Below, one piece after another: positions 8,121 to 14,986 of a stretch of DNA of 29,590 nucleotides. The number at the start of each line of letters is the position of its first letter. Positions within the stretch are counted from its first letter, which is position 1. The notes under the pieces were generated by a model that saw only the letters and a list, made by a program, of their open reading frames with translations, was not told the origin of the DNA and searched no databases. The stretch lies in the IMG/VR virus record IMGVR_UViG_3300034279_001152, positions 1 to 29,590 of that record; one strand, written 5' to 3'. The position numbers were made by a program, and so were the translations under genes. The stretch comes from a virus.

Positions 8121-8384
8121 ATGAGTACAACAGCTAACAACATCAAATTCTACACAATTGCTGAATTTAAAGAAAGAGTTGCTTTATCATCTGAAAAAGC
8201 ACAAGTTGTAAAAAATCCTAATACAGGAAAACTATTCTTGAGCATTGGTTCTACCAATTTCAAATGTCAGCAAGACATTGATGGCTCTAAAGAAATGAAA
8301 GTTCTTGTAGATGGAGATGACTATGAAAATGGTTGTCTTACTAACATCAAACCATCTGCTGATAATGTGTTATTCACATTGTAG
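8121..8384 (+). CDS. First early-region protein, small, unknown function
   Basis: The 87-residue product is beta-rich with KNPNTGKLFLSIGSTNFKC and ends in NVLFTL. It has no signal or membrane segment. It is preceded by a repeat copy and the ACCCAACATTATG leader and closed by a strong terminator, forming a compact monocistronic unit. Codons ending in C (AAC, ATC, TTC, AGC) are more frequent than in neighbouring genes, which points to high expression. It stops with TAG, so TAG is a real stop here. I do not recognise a fold; the short strand-rich design could suit an inhibitor or a single-stranded nucleic-acid binder, which is speculation. Confidence 0.75.
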   Translation: MSTTANNIKFYTIAEFKERVALSSEKAQVVKNPNTGKLFLSIGSTNFKCQQDIDGSKEMKVLVDGDDYENGCLTNIKPSADNVLFTL

Positions 8385-8392
8385 ATAAAGAT

Positions 8393-8440
8393 ACTGCATA
8401 CTTGCTTCCATTAAGGAGTAGGTATGCAGTTATTTTTTTT
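8393..8440 (+). terminator. Intrinsic terminator
   Basis: Nine-pair hairpin ACTGCATAC (8393-8401) with GTATGCAGT (8422-8430), extended by CTTCC/GGAG pairing inside, followed by a run of eight T (8433-8440). Confidence 0.9.
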
Positions 8441-8522
8441 CTCCTTTAAACTGTGTTCCGTTTTCAAGTTCAATTTTATTTGAACATTTATATATTACAA
8501 ATATGATTAAACTTAAATTGAT

Positions 8523-8530
8523 TATGTTTG
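8523..8530 (+). promoter_or_regulatory. Candidate Bacteroidota -7 box upstream of a noncoding unit
   Basis: TATGTTTG fits TAnnTTTG and lies 33 bases before repeat copy D. It could drive the RNA ending at 8692 or beyond. No -33 element is evident. Confidence 0.35.
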
Positions 8531-8562
8531 ATACTTTCTTTTTTTTATCTCTTATACTGTTT

Positions 8563-8584
8563 CAAAACCCTCACTTATCATTAG
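8563..8584 (+). repeat. Early-region repeat element, copy D
   Basis: TTCAAAACCCTCACTTAT core followed by CATTAG. No coding gene follows for about 560 bases, so this copy would serve a noncoding transcript if the element is a promoter. Confidence 0.75.
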
Positions 8585-8595
8585 AGTTGCACAGG

Positions 8596-8693
8596 ATAGT
8601 GTAATAGGTGTTGTATGGCACTATAAGAAGGCACAATAAACAAACTCTTATGAACATAATATGATATTGAAATCATAATTAAGAGTTTGTTTT
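8596..8693 (+). ncRNA. Structured noncoding segment after repeat copy D
   Basis: Two stems stand out. The first pairs ATAGTG (8596-8601) with CACTAT (8619-8624). The second is a 13-pair stem of AAACAAACTCTTA (8638-8650) and TAAGAGTTTGTTT (8680-8692), with a smaller ATGAT/ATCAT hairpin inside. The last stem is followed by only a short T run, so it may be a terminator or a stable 3' end. No open frame of note. Confidence 0.5.
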
Positions 8694-8699
8694 CTATTT

Positions 8700-9044
8700 A
8701 AGAGACTAATACGCAGAGTAAATTAACATTTAAAATGTGTTTTAATTGTGTTCCATATAACTTTCATAGTAAAATGAATAGAAACTTAAATAGAAGATTG
8801 TAAATTAGTTTGAAAATAGTATTTGGTATTGCATAGAACTCAATGATAGCGTGGCATAGCACCTTACAACCTCTTTTGAACTCTTTTTAATTTCACTCTA
8901 TTTCACAACAATTATCTTAATAGCTAAAACTTAATTATTTAATAATCTCACTACTGACAAATAATAACTGAACATTGTTATTTTCTATCATAATATTGCT
9001 TGAGAACAGTATTATGATAGAATAGGTAGTTTATATAAAAACAT
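8700..9044 (+). ncRNA. Noncoding stretch with a 16-pair hairpin
   Basis: I see no gene here. The clearest element is a stem of 16 pairs (one G-U) at 8983-8998 with 9007-9022, arms TTCTATCATAATATTG and CAGTATTATGATAGAA, capped by the loop CTTGAGAA. The sequence CTTGAGAACAG occurs identically at 7882-7892. The rest has weaker complementarities. Probably part of one or more stable RNAs or a protein-binding site. Confidence 0.4.
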
Positions 9045-9130
9045 AAAAGAGTATTATCCTTGAAGCTGGAACACATAAGATTCACAACCTAAATAAAAGC
9101 CTATAATAGTTGTGAGATACTCTTTTTTTT
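9045..9130 (+). ncRNA. Small structured RNA ending in a terminator
   Basis: An outer stem AAAAGAGTAT (9045-9054) pairs with ATACTCTTTT (9117-9126), enclosing a second stem CACAAC/GTTGTG (about 9083-9114), and runs into a T tract (to 9130). The long loop is unlike a plain terminator, so this may be the 3' part of a stable RNA terminating just before the 9150 gene. Confidence 0.55.
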
Positions 9131-9149
9131 AACTTTAAATTCTATCACT

Positions 9150-9434
9150 ATGTCATATCCAGAAAATTGGCTAAAAGATATACCTTATCTTCCATTACAA
9201 GAATCAGATAAAGTTCCAAAAGAACTTAAAATAGGTCAAAAATATCATTGTACTTGGGCATCAAGTTCTGCTATGGTATGGATATTAATTGGTATTAGTA
9301 ATAACAATCAAGCTATATTACAAACACCAAAAACTAAAAGAATTGTATATACTCATATAAACAATTTAAGACTGATTAATAAAGATGCTGAACAAGCAGC
9401 TAAAATCAGATATAAGAAATCATTAAAAAATTAA
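9150..9434 (+). CDS. Small protein of unknown function
   Basis: The 94-residue product contains IGQKYHCTWASSSAMVWILIGI and a basic C-terminus (QAAKIRYKKSLKN). The pattern of short strands suggests a small beta-barrel (SH3-like or similar), but no family is recognised. It opens a small cluster of early proteins; the next start is 19 bases downstream. Confidence 0.6.
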   Translation: MSYPENWLKDIPYLPLQESDKVPKELKIGQKYHCTWASSSAMVWILIGISNNNQAILQTPKTKRIVYTHINNLRLINKDAEQAAKIRYKKSLKN

Positions 9435-9453
9435 TTCATTAATACCCAACATT

Positions 9454-9540
9454 ATGAAAAGACAAGCATCAGTAGGAATGTATTATTTATATACATTTTT
9501 AATATTCACTACATTATATTATATTGTATGGAATCTGTAA
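9454..9540 (+). CDS. 28-residue membrane peptide
   Basis: Short ORF with one predicted membrane helix (YYLYTFLIFTTLYYIVW) after a basic start MKRQASVG. It is preceded by the recurrent leader ACCCAACATTATG, shared with the 8121 gene, which is the main reason to believe it is translated. It overlaps the next gene by 13 bases, so it may act as a coupling leader as well as a membrane peptide. Confidence 0.5.
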   Translation: MKRQASVGMYYLYTFLIFTTLYYIVWNL

Positions 9541-9830
9541 AAGAATCGGAAAAACTAAAGTCATTATCACAATTAGAAGACAATGACTTTAAATCTTTTT
9601 CTCTATTGTGTAAAGCATTAAGAGAAACAAGAAGTGAAAAATTTATTGATGGATGGTTAGAACCATTATCAATCAAATATGATGTAATATCACAAGACCA
9701 CAAATATACCATTACAACACAAGATTTTGGTATATTAGATTATTTTCCTAAAGCTAATAAATTACTTATTAGAAAAGAAAATAAATGGATTAAACCAGGA
9801 TTAAAATGGATAATTAATAATTTGTTCTAA
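9528..9830 (+). CDS. Small protein of unknown function
   Basis: The 100-residue product has a helical N-terminus (about 1-45, with ALRETRSEKFIDGWLEPL) and a strand-rich C-terminus (KYTITTQDFGILDYFPKA, then LLIRKENKWIKPGLKWI). No signal or membrane helix. It overlaps the membrane peptide at its 5' end. The family is not recognised. Confidence 0.65.
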   Translation: MESVKESEKLKSLSQLEDNDFKSFSLLCKALRETRSEKFIDGWLEPLSIKYDVISQDHKYTITTQDFGILDYFPKANKLLIRKENKWIKPGLKWIINNLF

Positions 9831-9841
9831 AACCCAACAAA

Positions 9842-10084
9842 ATGAAATCAACAATTCAATTTACAATAGCATTTATATTTATAGTATCTATAATCCTTAA
9901 TGTTCAATTATATAGAGGTTATACTAAACTTGAAAATAAATTAAATGAAAGACAACAAACAACTTTCATTTGGAATGATGATGAAGAATCTATACCAACA
10001 GATAATTCATTGATTACTTTAGAAATGACTAAAGGAGATACAATATATATTGGTCCTTATGATAAATATACTAAAACAGAATAA
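9842..10084 (+). CDS. Single-pass membrane protein, unknown function
   Basis: The 80-residue product has a membrane helix at about residues 4-24 (IQFTIAFIFIVSIILNVQL) followed by a charged helix and an acidic tail. The topology is probably short N-terminus inside and the rest periplasmic. It is preceded by AACCCAACAAAATG, the same leader motif as other early genes. Phage proteins of this shape often alter the host envelope, which is inference. Confidence 0.65.
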   Translation: MKSTIQFTIAFIFIVSIILNVQLYRGYTKLENKLNERQQTTFIWNDDEESIPTDNSLITLEMTKGDTIYIGPYDKYTKTE

Positions 10085-10087
10085 AAT

Positions 10088-10154
10088 AATAGAACAACAG
10101 AGTAATATTGTGGTATCTCTAACTATTCAAACCATAAAGAATAGATTGTTCTAT
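10088..10154 (+). ncRNA. Structured noncoding element with pseudoknot
   Basis: A nine-pair outer stem ATAGAACAA (10089-10097) with TTGTTCTAT (10146-10154) encloses crossing pairings TGGT/ACCA and CTATTC/GAATAG, an H-type pseudoknot arrangement. It starts a few bases after the stop of the 9842 gene, so it is either its 3' end or a processed RNA. Confidence 0.45.
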
Positions 10155-10367
10155 CTTATATGAATATGATGACTTTCAGACTGTAAATTATTTATAATTT
10201 ATGATGTAGCTATGCCTGTATTCATTATTAAATACATTATGAGTTAGTATTACATTCCTGCTTTATGTAATATTATGAACCTTTGAAACAAGTATAATAG
10301 ATAGAAGTCTTATATTTAAAGTAAATCTTATAATGTATTTTTTATTAACCCAACAAAATCATTTAAC
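10155..10367 (+). other. Noncoding stretch, weak hairpins
   Basis: No gene is visible. It contains a palindromic AT stem (TAAATTA/TAATTTA region near 10185) and ATTACAT with ATGTAAT (about 10250-10274). Function unknown; probably leader of the 10368 gene or a continuation of the preceding RNA. The AACCCAACA motif recurs at its 3' end, about 15 bases before the ATG. Confidence 0.35.
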
Positions 10368-10685
10368 ATGAAAGAATTAGAAGAAAAAAAGCCAGATAAG
10401 ATTGAAATTACTAAACAACAAGTTCAGGAAATTCAAACTGTATTAGAGGGAAGAATGAGACCTCAAAAGAATCATACTCTATTTGAAGTAAATTTAGAGA
10501 AGCAAACTATTGAAAAAGCTATCTTTGATGAATTACCAGCAGTAAAATTTGAAGATGCCATGAAAGGTAATATTGTTGCTCAAAAGAAAATTACTAAAAA
10601 ACCACATTGTATTTATATCTCTGCATTAAACATTAAAAATGTTATCAAAATAATGGCAAGAGATTATAATATAATTGTAAAATAA
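10368..10685 (+). CDS. Small charged protein of unknown function
   Basis: The 105-residue product is lysine/glutamate-rich at the N-terminus (ELEEKKPDKIEITKQQVQEI) and has no membrane helix. A central strand/helix region leads to IYISALNIKNVIKIMARDYNIIVK. It is flanked by long noncoding stretches on both sides, so it is an isolated unit. I do not recognise it. Confidence 0.65.
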   Translation: MKELEEKKPDKIEITKQQVQEIQTVLEGRMRPQKNHTLFEVNLEKQTIEKAIFDELPAVKFEDAMKGNIVAQKKITKKPHCIYISALNIKNVIKIMARDYNIIVK

Positions 10686-11024
10686 TAAAATGTTAGTTGG
10701 TATCACAAGATATTTGTAATTCTTGCTGTTGGTAAGCCTAATATTTTTAATATAATAGATTCATCATAAGATGTAGAAATGCTGTAGTAGTGAATAGTTG
10801 TGAGCATTACTCAATTTATTGTTTGTACAGGCATAAATGAAGGAATACACTACGAAGAAAGTTGAAATCACTTTCCTATTATATTTTTTTATCATAGCTT
10901 TATAGAGTGGCTTAATTAACTCTTGTAATGATAGTAGAAAATGAAGAGTAATAAATAGAATGTACAATTCCTATTAGAATTACTCTTCAAACTACTATTG
11001 AATTTTTAATTTAATCATTTAATT
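10686..11024 (+). ncRNA. Structured noncoding region with long bipartite hairpin
   Basis: No plausible gene. Near the 3' end a bipartite stem is formed by ATAGTAG (10931-10937) with CTACTAT (10992-10998), and GAAGAGTAAT (10943-10952) with ATTACTCTTC (10979-10988). That makes 17 pairs separated by a small internal loop, followed by TTTTTAATTT. Further hairpins are GAAAGT/ACTTTC (about 10858-10876) and GTAGTG/CACTAC. This looks like a stable RNA or a structured leader of the 11025 gene. Confidence 0.5.
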
Positions 11025-11375
11025 ATGAAAGAACCAGATTTTTATGTTAGACCATTCCATACACTTGATTATGATTCAAAAGTATATGATATGAAAGGAA
11101 ATATTGCTTTTGAATTTATTAATGTGTCAAGAGAAGAACAAGGTAAGATATTATATAGATTAAATGCTATAAATAAAGATACAGAAGAAATACCTGATTA
11201 TAATCCTATAAATTATTATCCATCAACTTCTATTATTACAAGAAATCATGGAGAAAGATTCATTATGATTAGAGGATGGAGTAATTTAACTTCAAATTAT
11301 CAATTTAATACTAATAGAGCTTCTGAAATTCAAGAAAATTTAGGAAATTGGTTAGTAGAAAGATTGAGTTCTTAA
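11025..11375 (+). CDS. Small protein of unknown function
   Basis: The 116-residue soluble product begins EPDFYVRPFHTLDYDSKVYD and has an acidic, aromatic composition. Segments such as GNIAFEFINVSREEQGKILY suggest an alpha/beta fold. It ends 17 bases before the next gene. No family is recognised. Confidence 0.65.
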   Translation: MKEPDFYVRPFHTLDYDSKVYDMKGNIAFEFINVSREEQGKILYRLNAINKDTEEIPDYNPINYYPSTSIITRNHGERFIMIRGWSNLTSNYQFNTNRASEIQENLGNWLVERLSS

Positions 11376-11392
11376 ATTTAAAACAAATAAAT

Positions 11393-11992
11393 ATGACTAT
11401 AACATTAGCAGAATTAAGAAGAAGAAAATTACTTTCTCTTGATGAAAGAAGATATTTAAAAAGTTTAGATTATCATAAAGTATTATGTATTAATTCTGTT
11501 GGAGAGAGAATTTGCATTCATTTTTTTCATATTAATGAAATCAATAGTGTAATAAAAGAACTTGAAGAACTAATTGATAAAACACCAAATGATATTTATA
11601 CTAAAACAGGTAAAACTGTTGCTTTTACATTAGCCACATTTATTAGTTTTAAATTCAAAGCTGTAAGAAATAAGAAATTATTAAAACCATTACCACATCA
11701 TAAAGAATTTGAAAAATCTTTTGATAGTAAAAAAACATATTTGATTTTAGATAACCAAACAGGTTATTATAAAATAGGAAGAAGTATAAATCCTCTAAAT
11801 AGAGAAAAAACTTTAAAAGCTGAACAACCAAATATTACTTTAATTTATACTTGTGATGTAGATATAGAAAATTATTTACATAAAAAATATAAACATAAAA
11901 GAATAAGAGGAGAATGGTTTAATCTAACAGAATTTGATGTAAAAGAAATTGAAGAAATTTACTTTTTGAAGAACAAAGAACCAAATATTTAA
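11393..11992 (+). CDS. T5orf172 / GIY-YIG superfamily protein
   Basis: The C-terminal domain (about residues 114-180) fits the T5orf172/MUG113 branch of the GIY-YIG nuclease superfamily: TYLILDNQTGYYKIGRSINP, then REKTL, a Glu-containing IENYLHKKYKH, and GEWFNL. The tyrosine, the glycine of YYKIGRS, the Arg and the acidic residue near 159 are where such domains have their active site. Residues 1-110 have no recognised motif. I start at ATG 11393; a longer frame from TTG 11348 would overlap the previous gene and is unlikely. Possible roles are DNA cleavage or nucleic-acid binding in host takeover. It lies among unknown early genes rather than beside an intron. Confidence 0.7.
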   Translation: MTITLAELRRRKLLSLDERRYLKSLDYHKVLCINSVGERICIHFFHINEINSVIKELEELIDKTPNDIYTKTGKTVAFTLATFISFKFKAVRNKKLLKPLPHHKEFEKSFDSKKTYLILDNQTGYYKIGRSINPLNREKTLKAEQPNITLIYTCDVDIENYLHKKYKHKRIRGEWFNLTEFDVKEIEEIYFLKNKEPNI

Positions 11993-11994
11993 AG

Positions 11995-12042
11995 AAACTT
12001 CATAGTTATAGGTCTTTCACAGAGTGATGAAGTTTTGTTTCT
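11995..12042 (+). terminator. Hairpin after T5orf172 gene, probable terminator
   Basis: AAACTTCAT (11995-12003) pairs with ATGAAGTTT (12027-12035), followed by TTGTTTCTT. The left arm begins two bases after the stop codon. The T tract is interrupted, so termination may be weak. A second nine-pair hairpin, AAGTATTTT/AAAATACTT, follows at 12105-12134 in the same gap. Confidence 0.5.
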
Positions 12043-12151
12043 TGTCTGCATGGCAGCGAAGAAGAACTTCGTGAGCAAAGTTATAAGAAATAAAATTAAC
12101 AATCAAGTATTTTCATATCAATATAAAAATACTTATTAACAACTTTTTAAA

Positions 12152-12565
12152 ATGGAAGAATTAGTATCATATCTAACAGCTAAATTAGCTAAAGATAAAG
12201 GATTTGATATATCAACTCAAGATAAATACCAATTTATTAATTGGGAACATCCTGAAATGGGTACAATATTAAATCAGGGAGAAAGAAGATTTGGTGGAAT
12301 ATCTAATTGGAATCATTCTTGTTTTCAAGATAAATATAGACAATATGTATCAGCACCTACCCAAAGCCAATTGCAAAAGTGGTTAAGAGAAGTTCATAAT
12401 ATTAATGTCTGGTGTTTTATTGTTGATGAAAATATATGGTTGAACAATATAGCTTCACATAATTCTCCTATTCAAGGAAAATATGAAGAAGTATTAGAAA
12501 TTGGACTTCAAGAAGCACTTAAATTAGTTATAATTCCATTACCTTCTTTAGATGCTGGTAATTAA
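12152..12565 (+). CDS. Conserved phage hypothetical protein
   Basis: The 137-residue soluble product contains a distinctive patch SAPTQSQLQKWLREVHNINVW, which I recall as typical of hypothetical proteins in Bacteroidota phages, and a C-terminal helix IGLQEALKLVI. No catalytic motif is evident. It begins an array of closely spaced genes to 14336. Function unknown. Confidence 0.7.
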   Translation: MEELVSYLTAKLAKDKGFDISTQDKYQFINWEHPEMGTILNQGERRFGGISNWNHSCFQDKYRQYVSAPTQSQLQKWLREVHNINVWCFIVDENIWLNNIASHNSPIQGKYEEVLEIGLQEALKLVIIPLPSLDAGN

Positions 12566-12583
12566 CAAATCCTTACAAACATT

Positions 12584-12832
12584 ATGAACTTTGAAACTGT
12601 AGTAATATATAGTGATGATGACATTATAGATGTCATACATGGTAAAAATTCTGAATTATTAAGAACTCTTAAAAAACATGAAACTTGGGAAACCATGATG
12701 GAAGAGCTTGATGAACATAATAAAGAACCAAAAAATATTAATGAACTTTTGTTAGAGCATGAATCTTCATTAATAAATAATCCTTATTCTATCAGAATAA
12801 AATTATTTAAAAATCAAAATTATAAACCTTAA
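12584..12832 (+). CDS. Small acidic protein, unknown function
   Basis: The 82-residue product has an acidic start (FETVVIYSDDDIIDVIHG) and charged helices with no membrane segment. Its start is 19 bases after the previous stop, preceded by ACAAACATTATG, a variant of the early leader. It is followed 11 bases later by a lipoprotein gene. Confidence 0.6.
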   Translation: MNFETVVIYSDDDIIDVIHGKNSELLRTLKKHETWETMMEELDEHNKEPKNINELLLEHESSLINNPYSIRIKLFKNQNYKP

Positions 12833-12843
12833 AAATAACACAG

Positions 12844-13350
12844 ATGAAAAATCTTAAATTTTTATTACTAACTTTAGTAAGTTTAGTAATATTCTCTTGT
12901 TCAACAGATGAAGTTGCAAGAACCTCTTCTGAAAATCAATTCAAAGTAATTGTTTCAGCAAGTATTACAACCAATAACTGTAATACAATTACAAGTCCTT
13001 ATATTGTTGATACTCAATTTATATCTGACAACAATATAGAAACATTTACTAATACAGGAAGTAATCCTTCTCAAATTGATTATGAAAAAGTATTAAGTGG
13101 TAATGTTATTGGAGTTAAACTTAAATTACCAGCATTCAATAATGCTAATGCAAATTCAGGTAAAGGTATAGCTGTTCAATATGTAACAATTAAAATAATA
13201 AATGTTCAAACTGGAGAAGTAGTTTTAAATAAAACACATACTCAAACTTTCCAATTGTTTATTTGTATTGATACTATTTATGATGGTACATTGTTATATA
13301 ATACTCAAACAAACACTTATACTATAACAAAAAGTGAGTGGCAATTTTAA
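12844..13350 (+). CDS. Lipoprotein, probable envelope-exposed
   Basis: The N-terminus is a type II signal peptide: basic MKNLK, hydrophobic residues 6-16, lipobox IFSC with Cys19. The residues after Cys (STDE) include acids, similar in spirit to Bacteroidota lipoprotein surface-export signals, although no consensus can be asserted. The mature part (about 150 residues) is beta-rich, Asn/Thr-rich and contains a CN..T pattern. A phage lipoprotein made early would fit superinfection exclusion by masking a receptor, which is inference from precedents such as the T5 Llp lipoprotein. Confidence 0.75.
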   Translation: MKNLKFLLLTLVSLVIFSCSTDEVARTSSENQFKVIVSASITTNNCNTITSPYIVDTQFISDNNIETFTNTGSNPSQIDYEKVLSGNVIGVKLKLPAFNNANANSGKGIAVQYVTIKIINVQTGEVVLNKTHTQTFQLFICIDTIYDGTLLYNTQTNTYTITKSEWQF

Positions 13351-13377
13351 AAAAATATTAAAATTAAATAAATAATT

Positions 13378-13764
13378 ATGAAAGAAGTCTTAAAAGTTTT
13401 TGGAGTATTGGTAGTTATATTATCATTATCCTTTTTAATTGGATTATCAGTAAGAAGCTGTAATCAAGGTGTAAAAGCTACACACATAGATGATGCAACC
13501 ATTGTTTATGAAGAATATCAAGAGATATTCAATACTTGTTCAAAATTGAATACTGATTTAGGTAATATGCAAAGTTTACCTGAAACTGATAAAATGTTTG
13601 AACAATTTAGTAAAACTCAAAGAGTTAATACTATAAAAACTCAATTAAATCATTGGGTAGAGGTTTATAATGGTAAATCTAAAATGTGGGGAAGAAGTTT
13701 ATGGAAATCCAATGAACTACCATATCAATTAGATGTAAATCAATTTTCTAACTATAACAAATAA
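13378..13764 (+). CDS. Membrane-anchored protein, periplasmic domain
   Basis: A single membrane helix at about residues 7-24 (VFGVLVVILSLSFLIGLSV) is followed by a 100-residue helical domain with EEYQEIFNTCSKLNTDLG and KSKMWGRSLWKS. Cys28 follows the helix but the preceding VRS does not make a convincing lipobox. It is probably inner-membrane anchored and periplasmic. It sits between two lipoprotein genes with gaps of 27 and 5 bases, suggesting a joint envelope function. Confidence 0.65.
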   Translation: MKEVLKVFGVLVVILSLSFLIGLSVRSCNQGVKATHIDDATIVYEEYQEIFNTCSKLNTDLGNMQSLPETDKMFEQFSKTQRVNTIKTQLNHWVEVYNGKSKMWGRSLWKSNELPYQLDVNQFSNYNK

Positions 13765-13769
13765 AAATT

Positions 13770-14336
13770 ATGAAAAAGATATTTTTAATATTAGCATTAA
13801 CATTTTTATTATTTTCTTGTGAACAACAAGGAAGAAATAATAAATCAGCTTTACATGAACAAGCTCAAACTGAAGTAAATCAACAACAATTGAATCAAGT
13901 TCAACCAGCTCCAAGAATTACATGGTCATTAGAAAGAGATAATCTTATTAAGAGATTCAAACTTCAGAATGATAGAACAGTAATGTTTTATATGTATATT
14001 TTTATTGAAGGAGTTCAAGACCCAATTGGATATTACCAAGTTAATAAAATTAGTTCTGTTAATTCACAATTAACTAATACTGAACAAATTATAAAAAATT
14101 CTTCTTATGAAGCTGGGTCATATTCAGTCTTACCAAGTCCTGCTGAAGATGGTAGTTATGGTACAAATGGTGATGCAGTATTTGGTTTTACACCAGAAGA
14201 TATTTATATAGAACATAATATGAAATATGTTGTATCTACTGTTCCATTATCATTTAGAAATCCTGTTAATAGATTAACTATTATATCTGTTAAGGACCAA
14301 GCAAGTTTAAAAGTCTTAATGGACAAAATAAATTAA
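13770..14336 (+). CDS. Lipoprotein
   Basis: Signal peptide with lipobox LFSC, Cys17, then EQQG and a Gln-rich linker (about 18-50) reaching to PRITWSLERDNLIKRF. The folded part (about 50-188) is mixed alpha/beta with IEGVQDPIGYYQVNKI and KYVVSTVPLSF. The linker suggests the domain stands off the membrane. It closes the envelope cluster and is followed by a strong terminator. Role unknown; envelope modification or superinfection immunity is inference. Confidence 0.75.
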   Translation: MKKIFLILALTFLLFSCEQQGRNNKSALHEQAQTEVNQQQLNQVQPAPRITWSLERDNLIKRFKLQNDRTVMFYMYIFIEGVQDPIGYYQVNKISSVNSQLTNTEQIIKNSSYEAGSYSVLPSPAEDGSYGTNGDAVFGFTPEDIYIEHNMKYVVSTVPLSFRNPVNRLTIISVKDQASLKVLMDKIN

Positions 14337-14347
14337 AAATATAAAAA

Positions 14348-14377
14348 ACATAAGGTATATTACTTTATGTTTTTTTA
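14348..14377 (+). terminator. Intrinsic terminator
   Basis: Ten-pair hairpin ACATAAGGTA / TACTTTATGT with a three-base loop, followed by seven T. It ends the lipoprotein cluster. Confidence 0.9.
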
Positions 14378-14393
14378 TTATATAACCCTATTT

Positions 14394-14415
14394 CAAAACC
14401 CTCACTTATTTGTAG
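14394..14415 (+). repeat. Early-region repeat element, copy E
   Basis: TTTCAAAACCCTCACTTAT core followed by TTGTAG. It lies just after a terminator and about 90 bases before the next ATG (14501), a strong positional argument for a promoter role. Confidence 0.75.
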
Positions 14416-14500
14416 CATTACAATAAAGTTTCTCTTTTAAGAGTATTGTAGTTCAAGGACATTAGAGTGTGAATATTAACCCAACATAAAATTATTAACA

Positions 14501-14671
14501 ATGACAAAGAGAAACAGAATATTAGTAGGAAGATTAGTAGCTTCTTCTAATAAGATAAGAAACATTATGGGAAAAAGATTAGAAGTAGAAGTTAAATACA
14601 TTCAAAATGGTTTAACTAATAGAATAATCTCTCAAAATGTAATTGGTGTAAGAGCAAGTCTCCACTACTAA
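14501..14671 (+). CDS. 56-residue basic protein
   Basis: Short basic ORF beginning MTKRNRILVGRLVASSNKIR and ending VIGVRASLHY. It is supported by its own upstream repeat copy E, an AACCCAACA leader about 20 bases before the ATG, and a terminator hairpin after the stop. The positive charge fits a nucleic-acid binder or a host-protein inhibitor. No family is recognised. Confidence 0.6.
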   Translation: MTKRNRILVGRLVASSNKIRNIMGKRLEVEVKYIQNGLTNRIISQNVIGVRASLHY

Positions 14672-14686
14672 AACATCAAATGATTT

Positions 14687-14714
14687 AAAGTCCAATTAAT
14701 TTTGGACTTTATTT
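14687..14714 (+). terminator. Intrinsic terminator
   Basis: Nine-pair hairpin AAAGTCCAA / TTGGACTTT with a six-base loop, then ATTTTC. The T tract is short. Confidence 0.7.
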
Positions 14715-14739
14715 TCATAACTTTTTAAAAATTAATCTT

Positions 14740-14949
14740 ATGATTGAAAAAATTAAAAACTTCTTTGCTCCAACCAAAGCACAAAAAACATATAGTCAAG
14801 CAGAAAAAGTTATATTTCTTATGCAACAAGAATTTGATGTTGATGAACAATCAAATATTCTAATAGAAATGAGAAATATACTTATAGCTGACAGAAAAAA
14901 ACAAATAGATATTTTAACTAATGATTTAGCTAAATTAGAATCTATGTAA
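14740..14949 (+). CDS. Small helical protein, unknown function
   Basis: The 69-residue product is almost entirely predicted helix, acidic/basic alternating (IEKIKNFFAPTKAQKTYSQ, then a region to LTNDLAKLESM), with coiled-coil-like spacing in its second half. It lies alone between two terminators and borders the RNA island. Confidence 0.55.
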   Translation: MIEKIKNFFAPTKAQKTYSQAEKVIFLMQQEFDVDEQSNILIEMRNILIADRKKQIDILTNDLAKLESM

Positions 14950-14986
14950 GAAACATTGTTGATAGAGTTGGGTTTATTAACAGAAG

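Noticed and set aside
9509-9712. Minus-strand ORF opposite the 9528 gene
   Set aside because: Shadow of a real gene on the other strand with no promoter or leader.
10764-10967. Minus-strand 67-codon ORF
   Set aside because: It lies in a structured noncoding region and runs opposite to all neighbours. Its hydrophobic composition reflects AT-rich DNA; no start context.
11348-11392. N-terminal extension of T5orf172 protein from TTG
   Set aside because: It would overlap the previous gene by 28 bases with a non-ATG start; ATG 11393 has a normal gap.
7786-14415. CRISPR array from the repeat copies
   Set aside because: Copies are hundreds to thousands of bases apart, not regularly spaced, and one is degenerate.
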